Source: Acrasis kona
Taxonomy: Eukaryota; Heterolobosea; Eutetramitea; Acrasida; Acrasidae
Length of the DNA: 64,000 nt
Assembly (NCBI GenBank): GCA_026419775.2
Contig: JAOPGA020001203.1
Span: 1-64,000, forward strand
Direction: 5' to 3'
The translations under genes and the position numbers were made by a program. The notes beneath the pieces are model-generated. The model searched no databases, was not told where the DNA came from, and was given only the letters and a program-made list of their open reading frames with translations. This document shows positions 10,035-21,608 of the stretch, piece by piece. Numbering within the stretch: the stretch's first letter is position 1; every line of letters starts with the position of its first letter.

Positions 10035-10439
10035 ATGAGGTTACACCGTGTAACCCTTCTGATACTTGCCCTCGTACTTTATGTATCGGCTTCAATTTCT
10101 TGCGACAAGTGCCACAACGTCTGCAATACCCAACATGGAAACAAACGAATGGAATGTAAAAAACAGTGTTCACAATCATGCTTCCAAAAAAGCGGCATCC
10201 TACCACTTTCTCAAGACGATTTGAATAGAATGGTGAGACCACTATTGGACGACGAACAAGATGACGACGACGATGAAGAAGGACATAAAAAACCAACATC
10301 ATTTAAAGTCAACAAGCAGTGTTCACAGTGCAAGAGTGAATGCAAAGAAAAACATGCGCACTACAAGTGCTATGCAAGCTGCGCCGATCAACGTTTTTGC
10401 AAATACGAAGACAATGTAATACCAACAAACAATAGTTAA
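10035..10439 (+). CDS. small secreted cysteine-rich protein
   Basis: The protein of 134 residues begins with a clear signal peptide (HRVTLLILALVLYVSASIS). The mature part has two similar Cys-rich units, CDKCHNVCNTQHGNKRMECKKQC and CSQCKSECKEKHAHYKCYASC, each with CxxC/CxxxC spacings, so it looks like an internal duplication linked by an acidic Asp/Glu stretch (DDEQDDDDDEEG). No known family is recognised. The cysteines suggest a disulfide-stabilised secreted or lumenal peptide. The TATA-like CATATAAACGG about 80 bp upstream may be its promoter. It is convergent with the GARP factor gene. Confidence 0.75.
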   Translation: MRLHRVTLLILALVLYVSASISCDKCHNVCNTQHGNKRMECKKQCSQSCFQKSGILPLSQDDLNRMVRPLLDDEQDDDDDEEGHKKPTSFKVNKQCSQCKSECKEKHAHYKCYASCADQRFCKYEDNVIPTNNS

Positions 10440-10469
10440 ATAAATTTACAATAACTTTATATATACATT

Positions 10470-11869
10470 TTATGACTTCCATCGTTGTGTATATCCATAG
10501 TTGGTAGGTACGTTGGCATAAAATTGCTGCTGCGGATGTATCACTTGACTAGTTGGATAGGAATTCATGTAGTCCATCGTGTGTGGATACTCTGGAGGTT
10601 GTTCGTTTGATTCGGTGCTAACATCCACATCTCTATCTATTTTTATCCCAGCACACATTCCTATCCTAAATCCCAACATTATAAATTTCATATGATCGGG
10701 CTGTGTGATTTGATTTTTAGCTTCGGTCAACAATTTCTGTACCATGGCCATCGTTTTTGGCCAATGTGTTCAATCAGCACCACGAGTGATTCCACGTTCA
10801 AGTGAGCGATGGAAGTGTACATGTGTTGCGAACCAGAAATGTTGACGGGTGGCGGCGGGCCTTGATTATTGTTGTTGTTGTTGTTGTTGCTATCTACATG
10901 TTGATACATTTCGGGTGCAGCGGCGGGCGGCGTCGAGAAGGAGTTGGGCGTCATTTCTTCGTAAACGTATTGGGAGCCTAACGATCTGCTTGTGTTTGAT
11001 GTGGTGTTGTTGTATGCATTGTTGGGTGCGATAGATGGTGCGTACAGGTTAGGTTGCCAGGTCATGAATGAATTATTGTTTGTATTGTTATTGTTGTTGT
11101 TGATGGTGTTGTTGGTATTTTGAAAGTTGGTGGGGATGGAATTGTCCATGTCGAATCCAAACCTTCTTCCTTGATCCAACGAGAATGGTGAATTGTTGTG
11201 ATTACACAATCGGTCATCGATTTCCTTCGATAGATCTCTATAGTATCCTGAGTGGACTTCGTCGGTCATTGGTGGTGCCACTCGACGATGGTCTTTTGTA
11301 TTCCTTGTGTTCGGCACCTCCTGCATTATTTTGTTGCTTCTTGATGCTCATTCTATATTTTTGTAAGTGGCTTTTAATGTGCTCGCTTGTGAGGTTGGGT
11401 TGATGCATTAATTGTTGGATGGTTTTAGGAGCTGCATCTAGACGTTTTAGTTTTATGAAAAAGAGAAGAACATACTGTCAATCCCAAGCTGGTCAACTGC
11501 ATCTAAAAAGAGTTTATGTAGTTCGTTTGTCCAGTGTAGTCTCTGCTTCTTTTGCCTGGTCTCGCCCTCTTCATTATTGTCTTCAATTGTGCTGTCGCTA
11601 CTGCTGCTGCTCCTTCTCCTCTTCTTGTTTGGTACGTCAGGCTTGTATTCTTGTATTATGTTATTGTTTGTGTCTGCGGGAACAGAATCGTTGGACTCAT
11701 CGCTATTATCCAACAGGTTGTTGCCCATTACGTCTGGGATTTGACTAGCCATATCCTCAAGCGAGTCAACATTGTTGTTTGCCGAAACCATGGTGGTAGG
11801 GTCTTCTTTTATGTAGACAGGCAGTGTTTCTATTGCGTTTGGTTCATTATTAGGGCTGTTGATGTTCAT
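10470..11869 (-). CDS. GARP/G2-like (Myb SHLQKY) transcription factor
   Basis: Four exons fit all reading-frame phases: 11476-11869, 11318-11437, 10784-11247 and 10470-10736. The DNA-binding domain is split by the first intron: LHWTNELHKLFLDAVDQLGID then NAAPKTIQQLMH, LTSEHIKSHLQKYR. This is the GARP/Myb-like domain with the SHLQKY motif, well known from plant ARR-B and GLK factors and also present in some amoebae. N-terminal acidic and nuclear-localisation segments (NKKRRR) and long Asn-rich tracts in the middle fit a transcription factor. The second (GTGCCG) and third (GTGGTG) donors are non-canonical. The third intron is also consistent with a one-base homopolymer error in the sequence instead. 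Total about 414 residues. Confidence 0.85.
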
Positions 11870-12102
11870 TATCAGATTCCAGGTAAATATAAGATTCAGT
11901 GGATCTGTCGCTGTGTCTTGTATCAAGATTTGTTTTAATTACTTTTTCTAAAAATAAATTCGTACTATTTTTAACTGATCTTCTATCTTTAGTTCTAATT
12001 ATGAAATTTCGTAATGAGAAGAAAGTATTTACGGGAGCAGTTTATACCAATGAAATACGCATCGTGGAGTGGTTATGATTGCTATTTATTATAATGTACA
12101 TT

Positions 12103-13085
12103 TTAAAACTTTTCATCTTCTGAAAAGGACTCCTCTATGAAATGAGTGGTTGGATTAGACTTTGAATCTCTTGTTAGTTCACTCACGACATCGTCCTCGT
12201 CATTATAAGAAGATATCGGGGTATGGTTTAGGCTTCTTGTTTCTTTAGCCTTTCGTATTTTATCCTTCTTTACATGTACTAATTGTTCGTCCAGTTCAAT
12301 TTTTCTCTTTATCGATTCCACCGTATCCTTGTCTTCACTTTGAAGTTGTTTCATTATTAACTTGTTCTTCAATTTTATTATTCTTCTTTGGTCTTCTATT
12401 TTCCTCTTCTCCATCTGTTTCTTCTTTACCTCATTTTCCTCCTGTATTTTTTCGGTATCTGCGACCAAATCTACTTGAAAGGGAGATTTTGTCAACTTCT
12501 TCTTCCACTGCTGTTCCTTTTGCCTTTTGTAAAATTCCTGCTCCAATAACACCTTGTCTTTATCATGTTCTAGAACGAGTTGTATTGTTTTTCTCTGCTT
12601 GTTCCGCTGATTACTTAATATTGCAGTTTTACATTTTTCCTGCTGGATTCTTTGTTCTTTCATTTGCTTTCTTTGTTCTATTACCTCTATGCTGTCAAAT
12701 TTTGGAGCTATGGTCGGTTTCGGAGTAGATCTAGCCCTTTTTGGAATGCGATTCGTATCGAATGACTTTACAGAATAATGACTTAGCTTTTCCAACTTGG
12801 CCCTGAATGTTTGTTAATTAAATTATAAAAGTGCCCGTACTTTGGAGATAAAAACCCAATGGTTGGCTCTTTTCTTAGGGGACTCGTACTAAGACGCTCC
12901 ATTACTTGTATCCTCTTCTTATTTCGAAGCGAAAGGGGATGCACATCGGAGTACGTCTGATATTGAACGTCGCCTTGGGGGTAATCGTAGTCTAACATAC
13001 AATTTTTACAAAATAAGTTGGTTGACCATTTGACTTGATATCTTAAAATTTGACCATTCAAAATTTTTAAGACCAGAATATTCAT
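12103..13085 (-). CDS. coiled-coil protein, unknown function
   Basis: Two exons (12841-13085, 12103-12802) joined by a 38-nt intron (GTACGG..CATTCAG) yield about 314 residues. Exon 1 has a few cysteines (NLFCKNCMLDY) and a basic region. The second half is a long, highly charged helix rich in Glu, Lys and Gln (KKKQMEKRKIEDQRR, EEQFYKRQKEQQ-like), so a coiled coil is nearly certain. It ends with an acidic tail (EESFSEDEKF). The splice junction sits in PK-AKLEK and both phases agree. No domain is recognised; cytoskeletal or microtubule-binding roles are possible but unsupported. The nearby cyclin C gene is divergent. Confidence 0.65.
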
Positions 13086-13190
13086 GTTGGATGTAACTTT
13101 AATCCAATTTCAAGTTGTGCTTATCTATCATCTAATCTTTGTCTACATTTCTATATTTGTAACCGTCTTGTTACAACATTTTAAGACACA

Positions 13191-14252
13191 ATGGCGACCA
13201 ATTTTTGGAGATCATCCCACAGGTATCCATACAGGTGATTGAAGTATAAACACAATAGCAAAACAATTTCGTCGAATACAAACACAAACAATGCGATTAT
13301 AGAACAAGATTTAAGCCAAATTCCCCCTGGTCATATTTTCACCGATAAAGAAAAGGAGTTACTTTTGCTGCATCATATGGATGGTAAGGTGCAAATTTTA
13401 AAAAATCCTAATGTATGTAGAGCTTCGGAATTATGGGACTAAATTACAAATGCACCAAAGGGTTATAGCCACTGCTATGGTGTATTTTAAACGATTTTTC
13501 GCAAAGTAAGTATCATTCATGATGAGCCACGTCACAACACAAACAGTAATCAGATTAGAGATTGTGACCCCCTCCTACTCGTACCCACCGTTCTACTGAT
13601 GGCTTCAAAAATAGAGGAGTGCCCCATCAATTGTAAAAGCATTTTAAAGATTCTACGTATGGGGTTTTGTTTCAATTTTATCATTAATATGTATCATGTA
13701 GCCAGTGAATTTACCAACTTATATTCGATGCAAAACATTATAGACTGTGAGATTCATTTGATGGAACAACTCGACTTTAACTTGACCATCTATCACCCTT
13801 ACAAACAGCTCGAACTATACATTGAGTCGCTCCACTTGGAGAACGACGTCGCTCTCGTACAGAGCGCTTGGAACTTTATGAACGATAGTTATTATAGTGA
13901 TGCGTGCCTTCAATTCTCGCCCCACCTGATTGCACTGGCAAGCGTCTACATGGCCCATTTATTCGGAAGAGTCGACCTCGACGAAGCACAACAAAAACAG
14001 TTCAAAGAAAGAGACGATCGCATCAAGAAGTGGTTCGATACATTAAACGTACACATGAGACAGATTGGTGCCATCACAAATCAAATATTGGATCTGTACA
14101 AGACTCTTCAAGAATCAAGGACAGGAGACGTGCTGGCCACTCCTCTGCTCAAGATTACAAAAATGAGAATGGCCAACGTGTGGCGCACCAACCAACCATC
14201 CTACCCTCCACAACAACAAGCAATACCACCGCAACAACAAATGCGCAATTAA
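13191..14252 (+). CDS. CCNC: cyclin C (Mediator kinase module)
   Basis: Exons are 13191-13222, 13259-13383, 13421-13505 and 13559-14252, the last probably containing an extra 45-nt in-frame intron (13657-13701). The spliced protein starts MATNFWRSSH, the cyclin C N-terminus, and then shows RNYGTKLQMHQRVIATAMVYFKRFFAK, the cyclin-box helix with the cyclin C ATA.VYFKRF pattern, and LVPTVLLMASKIEE. A second cyclin fold and LDFNLTIYHPYKQLELY follow. Length is about 296 residues without the in-frame intron. Cyclin C activates CDK8 in the Mediator kinase module. The C-terminal end is Gln/Pro-rich. The third intron (53 nt) uses an unusual acceptor (ATTAG). Confidence 0.9.
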
Positions 14253-14274
14253 AAAGCAAAACCTTTAATACAAT

Positions 14275-15499
14275 TTACTTGTTTAATTTATATTTCTTCA
14301 ACAAGTTCACGATGAATTTTGTGTCGCAAGCCTTTTGGATGAATGGATGATCCAATAGCTCTCCTGCACCAGCTCTCTTTTGTGGATTCTTTGCCAGTGC
14401 CAACGCCAAAAAGTCTTTGAATGTGCTGCTCCACTTTTCTGGCTCGCGGAGCGTTGGAGGTGGTTGCGTCGCGATGATGAACAGCGCTCTGAGCGGCGGC
14501 AGGTCCAACAGCGGTGGCTCTCCATCGGCCATCTCCAACGCCATGATGCCCAACGACCAAATGTCCACCTTGGTGTCATAATCTACTCCTCTAATCACTT
14601 CGGGTGCCTATCGCTTTAAAAAAATGTAACGAATCATGAAGACATACCATCCAGTAGGGCGTTCCCACCACTGATTTACGTTTGTCGTTTGGATTGTTGA
14701 GCTCAGCACAGAAACCAAAATCAGCAAGCTTGACCGATCCCTTCGCTCCTAACAAGATGTTGTCGCTCTTAATGTCTCTGTGGATGCGATTGTTATCGTG
14801 AAGGTACTTGAGAGCCTGCAAATTCTCCTTGCAGATGCAAGCTATTTCTGGTTCCGTGAGCTGGGTGTTCATCAACAAGTCGGTTAGCTTTCCTCCCTCA
14901 AGGAACTCCATCACGATCCATAAGTCCTGTTGTACACTGTAAGAGCCAACATATTCAACAATGTTCTTGTGCTTGCAAGTGTGCATGATGGCAATTTCAT
15001 TTTCTAATGTTTCAAGTTTGGTGTCAGCCTTGATCTGAATCACCTTGATGGCACATTTCTGGTTGGTTTTGTTATGAATTCCCTTATACACGATGCCACT
15101 GCTTCCTTCGTCTAGTTTGGTTAGTTTGCCGAAAATCTTTACGGGATCCTCGGTGCTCAAGTAATCTACTAATTTTCCTGGCTTCGTCCCGCCGACGGCC
15201 TCCTTCTTCTTATCTGCCGCTGGTGCAGGGTCCTTGCCGACCATACCTCCAGCAACGAATTGTAGAGTCTGTAGAACTTCATCCGGGTTGCTTGCTACCA
15301 TGTCTTTGCTGATTCCACCTCCCTTTAACATTGCCTCCCATTCTTGGGGCAATCCTTTGAATCCTGTATCAGAGTCCAAGTCCACCACGACATGCACACC
15401 ACTTTGAAAATTGAGAGGAGCACCTATCTCAACGTCCTGCCCTCCAATCTCTACGACATGCTCCTTATTTTTGTTGAACAAGTTTTTAAAGAGCTTCAT
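14275..15499 (-). CDS. p21-activated kinase (PAK family) with CRIB/PBD
   Basis: Two exons (14648-15499, 14275-14607; 40-nt intron) give about 394 residues. A CRIB/PBD motif sits near residue 25: IGAPLNFQSGVHV with the nearby GLPQEWEAML of PAKs, which binds Rac/Cdc42-GTP. The kinase domain (about 130-390) has the Lys in CAIKVIQ, the catalytic loop IHRDIKSDNILL, DFG as LADFGFCAEL, and the activation-segment signature GTPYWM-APEVI that spans the intron. The glycine loop reads EGSSGIVYKG. The ending DHPFIQKACDTKF is typical of STE20 kinases. It probably acts in actin and motility signalling. It is convergent with the cyclin C gene. Confidence 0.95.
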
Positions 15500-15629
15500 G
15501 GTGAGGATGTTTGTCTATTCAAGATGAAGTTATAACGACACAGGGTCTGTTTGGATTTTAGTTTATGATGATCAAAAAAGTACACACGTCATCTGTCACA
15601 CATCAACCGATAAGTTTATTGTTGGTTGA

Positions 15630-16790
15630 CTATGTCATAAAATCACCCGAGTAGAAGAGAGAGCCGTTCTCGCATCCAGCAATCACATGATTATCGCGAA
15701 CATCAAAAGAACTCACCGGCAAGAAGGTGTAAAATTCATTGGAGCATTGATTTGAGCAAACATCAATTAATAACAATTTTCCATCATCAGTACATGCAAC
15801 TAAAAACCTTGGTTCTTGATCCAGAAACTTTACTTTCCACACCGCATGGTGGGTGTCTTGTTTGAACAGGTTATTCTTTGTCTTTCCGTCCATCATCAGC
15901 ACGTTATTCGTGGTGCCGATAGCTATCACATCAGGTCTTGTAGGGTGCACGTCCAAACAGTTGACCGAACCTCCTAGATCTTCGACGTTCTTTAATTGTT
16001 GTACTGGTCCATCGGAGAGGTTAAGGTCATAGAACTGAATGTGGCCTATAGAAGTTGTGACCACGAACTGTTTTGAATTAAAAAGTGTATGGAATCATCA
16101 ACTTACTTTTTGTGTGTTGGATATGCCTGGCACACCATCTCTAATTTGGTACCTGACATCTGTGATTGGCAGGCCGGTACTGTAGCCCTTTAGCAAAAAT
16201 TTTGTTGAGTATCTGTAGCTGTCATCCTCCCCGTAATTGTCATTTTCTCTCAAATGGAGCACGTTTACGATTCCATCTTCACCACCTGTCACTATGGTCA
16301 GTTCGTTGCCACCAGAGTTGAAGCATGTATCCAGGGTAGTACAGCACATTGAATGTAGGCCTTCCCACTTATCATTGAGTTGAATAATCTCAACCTGGCT
16401 TTCCTCTTCAATTCCAAAATGTATACTTCTGATTTGAAAACAATAAAGAGACCCATTGCTTGAGGTCGTAAACACTGTGGAAGACTGTGTGCGTTTGTTT
16501 TGATTATTAAACTGCTTTGTTTTCGGTCTCAGAACCTTCATTCTCACTGCAGTACCAGGGTGCGTTATTCTTGACAGTTCTTTGATCTTCATTCGCTTGT
16601 CGTTATCTGTTAGCGTAATTTCATACACAACCAAATAATTCCCAGTGGATGCGATAACAAGAGGAGCTTTCCTGATCTTCTCAAGTCCATTTTTTAAAAT
16701 GACGACTCCTTCCTGATAAATGTCCAAGAATTTCACATCAGCATAGGGAAGGCCTTGTGCTTCATTCAAGTATTGCCTGTTGTTCACCAT
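15630..16790 (-). CDS. NUP43: WD40 protein, Nup43-like nucleoporin
   Basis: Two exons (16107-16790, 15630-16067; 39-nt GTAAGT intron, phase 0) give about 373 residues. The sequence has degenerate WD repeats: LTIVTGGEDGIVNVLHLRE, SVNCLDVHPTRPDVIAIGTTNNVLMMD, HAVWKVKFLDQEPRFLVACTDDGKLLLID and a terminal blade SSFDVRDNHVIAGCENGSLFYSGD. The last two segments resemble the end of Nup43 (HPNQQ..VATGGQDG; NTLDV..CLVCGTDAEAIY), a subunit of the nuclear pore Y complex. The match is moderate, so another beta-propeller protein remains possible. The N-terminal region differs from the human protein and may form the first blades. It is divergent from the neighbouring nonaspanin, with about 40 bp between start codons. 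Confidence 0.6.
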
Positions 16791-16828
16791 AAATTCTCAG
16801 TTGAGTAAATAAGAAACAGACAGTTGTC

Positions 16829-18737
16829 ATGAATAAAACAGCGTCGATATTGTTATTGGCAATCTTAACATTCGCAATCGCGGATGAGATATCCCATAAG
16901 GTAAATTCAACACGCATTCCTCTTTCGTGACGGGAGTAGTATGTCGACAAAGAAGAAGTAATTCTGTGGGCAAACCAAGTCGGTCCTCACTACAATCCTC
17001 AAGAAACATATGGATATTATACCCTACCATTTTGCAGACCCGACGGAGAGTTGGAATACAAAAATCCATCCATCGGAGAAGCTCTTCTTGGATTAGAATT
17101 GGTCAAGAGCAAAATGACTTTCAAGTATAAAGGTAACATGGTCTCGTTCATCCACTCGCTCACAAACAAAAAGAAAACAACCAAAAGGAATTAATTTGTG
17201 CCGTAAAGCTTACGAAAGATAACTTGGAGCAATTCACACATGCAGTAGCCAATCAATACTGGTACCAATATTACATGGACGATCTTCCAATGTGGTGTAA
17301 CGTCAAGATTCTTTTAATTCTTCGTTGCTGACACGTGATGATAGATTTGGTGGGAGGTGTCGCACAGGATGACGATAACAAGGAGATACCGTTCATCTAC
17401 ACGCATTCAAAGTTCACCATCGGCTACAATGGCGATCGCATCGTCGGCGTCAACTTGACGGCAGGCAACCCCGTTCGTCTGGAACTAGACGCAAGCATCA
17501 CCTTCACCTACACGTCCACTTGGGTAGAGAGCCAAGTCGAATATTCACAACGCTTCAAGAGATATCTCGATCACAACTTTTTCGAACACCGCATCCACTG
17601 GTTCAGCATCTTCAACTCGTTCATGATGGTTATATTCTTGAGCGGGTTGGTGTTCATGATCTTGGTGAGGACGTTGAGGAGCGATCTGGCCGATTTGGAA
17701 TCTGGTTATGATTCCGACGGCGACATTACGGACGAGAGCGGTTGGAAGCAAATTCATGGCGACGTATTCAGGGCGCCCAAATTACTCACGCTGTTCAGCG
17801 CGCTGATTGGAACCGGTTATCAATTGTTGTTGATTGTATTTTTTTTGATCCTGATTGCCATCCTGGGCAATTATTACGACACGTAAGTGACGACGAACGC
17901 GTGCTTGATTCGCTCACACCCAACAGACGCGGCGCCATGGTCACCGCAGCAGTCATCACCTACTGCATCACCAGTTTTGTGTCCGGGTACTTTAGCGGCA
18001 GTTTCTACAGCAAACACGGAGGAAAGCACTGGATCAAGACCATGATCGTCACTGCGTGCTTGTTCCCCATGTTCTTGTTTGCGTGTACGTTTGCTCTCAA
18101 CAGCATCGCCATCGCCTACAATGCTCTGATCGCCATTCCGCCCAAAACGGTCTTCTCCATCATTGCCATGTGGACGGGCATCACGGTGCCGTTGGTCTTC
18201 TTGGGCACCATCGTGGGGCGCAACATTGCTGGAAAGAGCGACTTTCCCTGTCGCGTCAATAGCTATCCCAGGCCCATTCCACAAAAACCATACTATCTAT
18301 CCAGGTTGGTATTCGTGGTGTTGGGCGGAGTGTTGCCCTTCGGAAGCATCTTTATAGAAATGTACTTTGTGTTTACTAGTTTCTGGAACTACAAGTTTTA
18401 CTACGTGTATGGGTTCATGCTGTTGGTGTTTGTGATCCTGATCATCGTGACCATTTGCGTCAGCATCGTGAGCACTTACTTTTTGTTGAATGCCGAAGAT
18501 CACAGGTGGGCATGGACTAGTTTCTTGAGCACCGCCAGCACTGCGCTGTACGTGTTGTTGTATGCTTTTTATTTTTATAGGACAAAGACCAAGATGCAGG
18601 GGTTCTTCCAATTTTGTTTCTACTTTGGCAACATGTTCATGTTTTGTACTGCGCTGGCCATCTTGTGTGGTACCATTGGATTCATTGGCACGCAGAGCTT
18701 CGTGTACAGGATTTACAAGAATATTAAGGCTGATTAA
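16829..18737 (+). CDS. TM9SF: TM9SF nonaspanin (Golgi/endosomal membrane protein)
   Basis: Five exons (16829-16900, 16940-17132, 17174-17296, 17345-17882, 17927-18737) keep phase throughout and give about 578 residues. A signal peptide (ASILLLAILTFAIADE) precedes a lumenal domain with family motifs: YGYYTLPFCRP, YYMDDLPMW-Y-LVGGV, and then FIYTHSKFTIGYNGDRIVGVNLT. Nine transmembrane segments follow. The protein ends KAD, the KXD/E-type Golgi-retention signal of the family. Nonaspanins sort membrane proteins with Gly-rich transmembrane segments and affect adhesion and phagocytosis. The intron donors are GTAA types and one acceptor ends AAAAAG. The 38-bp gap to the Nup43-like start suggests a shared divergent promoter. 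Confidence 0.95.
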
Positions 18738-18751
18738 TAAAAGTATATTTT

Positions 18752-20464
18752 TTAATTGAGTCCTCCTAGCGAGTGTTTGGGTGCACGTTTGAATTCGGAG
18801 TTGTGTTGGTACTCTGGGTTGTAGATGGGACCCGGACTGTCCTTGCCCACCGGCGGCACTGTGGCTGGGCTGTCCCTGCTGCGTCCCTTGCTGGTGGGCC
18901 TTGGTCCGAAGCTCCACTCCGGGGCCTTTGCTGCCCTGCTCACGCTTCGTAGTCCTGGGTAGTAGATGGGTCCTGGCGATTCGTTCGCTGCTGATTTGGG
19001 CGATGCTGCCGTGTTGGTGGTGTTGATGCTGGTGTTGTTGCTGGTGCTGGTGCTTGTGTTTGTTGGTGTTTTTGATCTGCTGTTCTTGCCGAATGAATAG
19101 GACGGTGATGATTGTTTGACGACTGGGTTATATACAGGTCCTGGCGAGTTCTTTCCTTGTTGGCTGTTGACTTGACCATATCCATTGTATGTCTTGTCGA
19201 AGCGACGAGGTGGGCATGTGTTGGGTCTGCTAAAGTAACTTTCCCCTGGTTTGGCGAAGGAGAATTTTTGACTGCGACCTACTGATGATGGTACTACATA
19301 TTTGGGTCCAGGTGAGAATTGACCAAGATTCTCCGTCGCTAGGGATTCTGATAAGAATCGTGCTGCTCGTGGTGAGTTTTGATTTCAAATTAAAAAATAC
19401 CTCTTCTAGGCTGTGGGTTAATTGAGTCTGTGGTCTCTTTTTCTCTTCCTTTGATGGACACTGGCACTGATTTTCTTGGTGCTGGTATGTTGTATGCAGC
19501 TGGTCCAGGAGAGTGGCGCCCAAAATTATCACTTTGTGACATTTTCAAACTAACATATCTCTCTTTGAATGTTAAATCTTGATTAAATGTATTGTTTACT
19601 TGGTGTAAAAGCATGTTGTCTCTCAGTCATTCCAAATGCATGGGATGGCGATTGCACCAAAATCTTTTTTGAGTCTGGATAGTATTTGGGACCAGGTGAT
19701 GAAGAACCTATTGTTGTGGATGCAAGTTTGTCATTATAAAAGCGATTATCGTCTCTTGTTGATGTCCCAAAAGAAAAGGATGATGTATCTTTGCTTATTG
19801 ACACTTTTGACTCATACGCCCCTGGTCCTGGTTCGTCTTTTTTACATTGTGCTTGCGTGTCCATTCTTTCTGATTTCCCAAAGGAATGAGACTGTGGTTT
19901 TGTGTTATCTAGCGGGCAGTATTGTGGACCAGGACTCAATACTGCTTGTCCATAAACAAGTGAGCCTGAGAAATAGCGTTTGTCATCCAATCTGTTACCA
20001 AATGTATATGAAGGACTCCGTGACCTAACATTCTCATCCGTTACGTGATTGTGGCCCGGTCCAGGTGTGGATCTTGCTTCTTTATACAATAATTCAGCTT
20101 GAGTGAATCTTTTCGTTTTTCCAAAGGAATGAAGTGGAGTCATGCGTTGTTCTTTAATGTTATATATTGGACCTGGGGTCATTGATGTGACCTGATCTTG
20201 AACATGTGAATAAATTTAATTTATCAAAGGTGTACCTATAAGTGTTGATTTCTCTGCTTTTGGCATAGTTACAGAGGGACCTTCCCTACTCATGTGGTCT
20301 TTATCTCTTACATTATATCGTGGGCCTGGAGATGTTGTTTCATTGCTTAAATCTACTCCTCTTTTGCTTGTTCCAAATGTATGAATTCCTTTCCTAGGTT
20401 CCTTCAAGCTACTTGTCAACGTTATATTTGTGGTATTGAGGTTGCTGTCATTGGTAGTCTTCAT
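18752..20464 (-). CDS. SHIPPO/sperm-tail PG-rich repeat (STPG) protein
   Basis: Four exons (20236-20464, 19600-20196, 19401-19562, 18752-19362) fit phases and give about 532 residues. The protein consists of repeated SPGPxY units such as TSPGPRYNV, TPGPIYNI, LSPGPQYCP, SSPGPKYYP, FSPGPKYVV, NSPGPVYNP and ESPGPIYYP, separated by basic segments with SFG(K/T)S motifs. These are SHIPPO/STPG repeats, found in microtubule-inner and flagellar proteins such as outer dense fibre 3 and CIMAP. Its presence suggests flagellar or microtubule capacity in the organism. The exon joints fall inside repeat linkers. The Ser/Thr/Asn-rich tract near the C-terminus is probably disordered. Confidence 0.93.
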
Positions 20465-20751
20465 CAAATAAGATATCTACTGCCAATCAACCCGACGCAA
20501 TTTATATTTTTGGACGAGTTCATAACTAAAAAGGAGTACTACGACACGGCATCTTAGAATTACTAGTAACAAAGCAGAAAGAATATTTTATGAGCTATGA
20601 TAGTGTATATGCTACTTCATAGTGGGGCCTATTTATATTAAAAACTTTACATTCAGTACTTACATACAGTACAAATATTGTAAGTTAATTTGATTTACTG
20701 TTTTATCTACAACAAATTCATTGGATATAATCCATTTAGTTTACTTACGTA

Positions 20752-21556
20752 ATGTCCGCATATGATGCAGAGGGCAGCTTACTGTATGGTATTGTAGCAA
20801 GAGCAACAAAGGTGCTCGCTGAGTATACCAATCCTGTAGTGCGCTCAGGGAACTACCCTCGTGTCGCTTTGAAAATTCTAGAAAAGATTGGACCTCAAGA
20901 CTCGAAGATGACTTACACTTATGATAGCTATAACTTCCACTATGAAGTCTCCGATGAAATGTGTTTTTTAGTAATGGCTGACATTAGCTTCAGCAGTGTG
21001 CAAGCATTCAAGTACTTAAGTGACATCAAAAAGGAATGGTTCGACATGTACCAAGGAAAAGGAAAGCTAGTAAAAAACACTTATGCAATGAATAAACCAT
21101 TCAAGAACAACATCAAGCTGAAAATGGTAAATAATAATCATCAAAATCATCATAACATTTTAGAACTATTATAACAATGATCCTCAGTCCAACAAAATGA
21201 AGTTGATAAAGGACAAGATATCCGACGTAAAGGACGAAATGATTAAGAACATTGATAAAGTTCTAGAAAGAGGAGAGAAGCTAGACATTCTTGTTGATAG
21301 GACCGACCAAATCCAAGAACAAGCGTTTGGCTTCAAAAAGAAGGCAAAGACACTAAGAATTGCCGTCTTTTGGAACAATGTAAAAGTAATTTTGGCAATA
21401 GTATTCATCTTGGTCGCCGTCGGAGTCGCCCTATTCTTCTACCTATATGGCATCCCTGCAATCAAAAGCAGTCAAACCACAGCACCTCAGGTCACCACCA
21501 CCGTTGCTCCAACCACCACCACCGTGGCACCAACGACCACTGCAGCGCCAAATTAA
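20752..21556 (+). CDS. VAMP7-like R-SNARE (longin SNARE)
   Basis: Two exons (20752-21126, 21188-21556; 61-nt intron) give about 247 residues. Residues 1-125 form a longin domain (LLYGIVARATKVLAEYT, RVALKILEKI, YNFHYEVSDEMCFLVMAD). The R-SNARE motif follows: DKISDVKDEMIKNIDKVLERGEKLDILVDRTDQ, with the zero-layer Arg in LERGEK. A transmembrane helix (VKVILAIVFILVAVGVALFFYLYG) comes next. VAMP7-type SNAREs drive fusion with late endosomes, lysosomes and the plasma membrane. About 30 residues lie beyond the helix, Thr/Pro-rich (TTTVAPTTTAAP), which is unusual because most VAMPs end at the membrane. Confidence 0.93.
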
Positions 21557-21608
21557 TTGTAACACCACTTTTATAAATAAAACAAGTTAAAATCTTCTAA
21601 AAATAAAA

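Noticed and set aside
10737-10783. Frameshift in the GARP gene
   Set aside because: A 47-nt GTGGTG..TACAG intron restores frame and phase, so a real mutation is not required; a one-base homopolymer error is the alternative.
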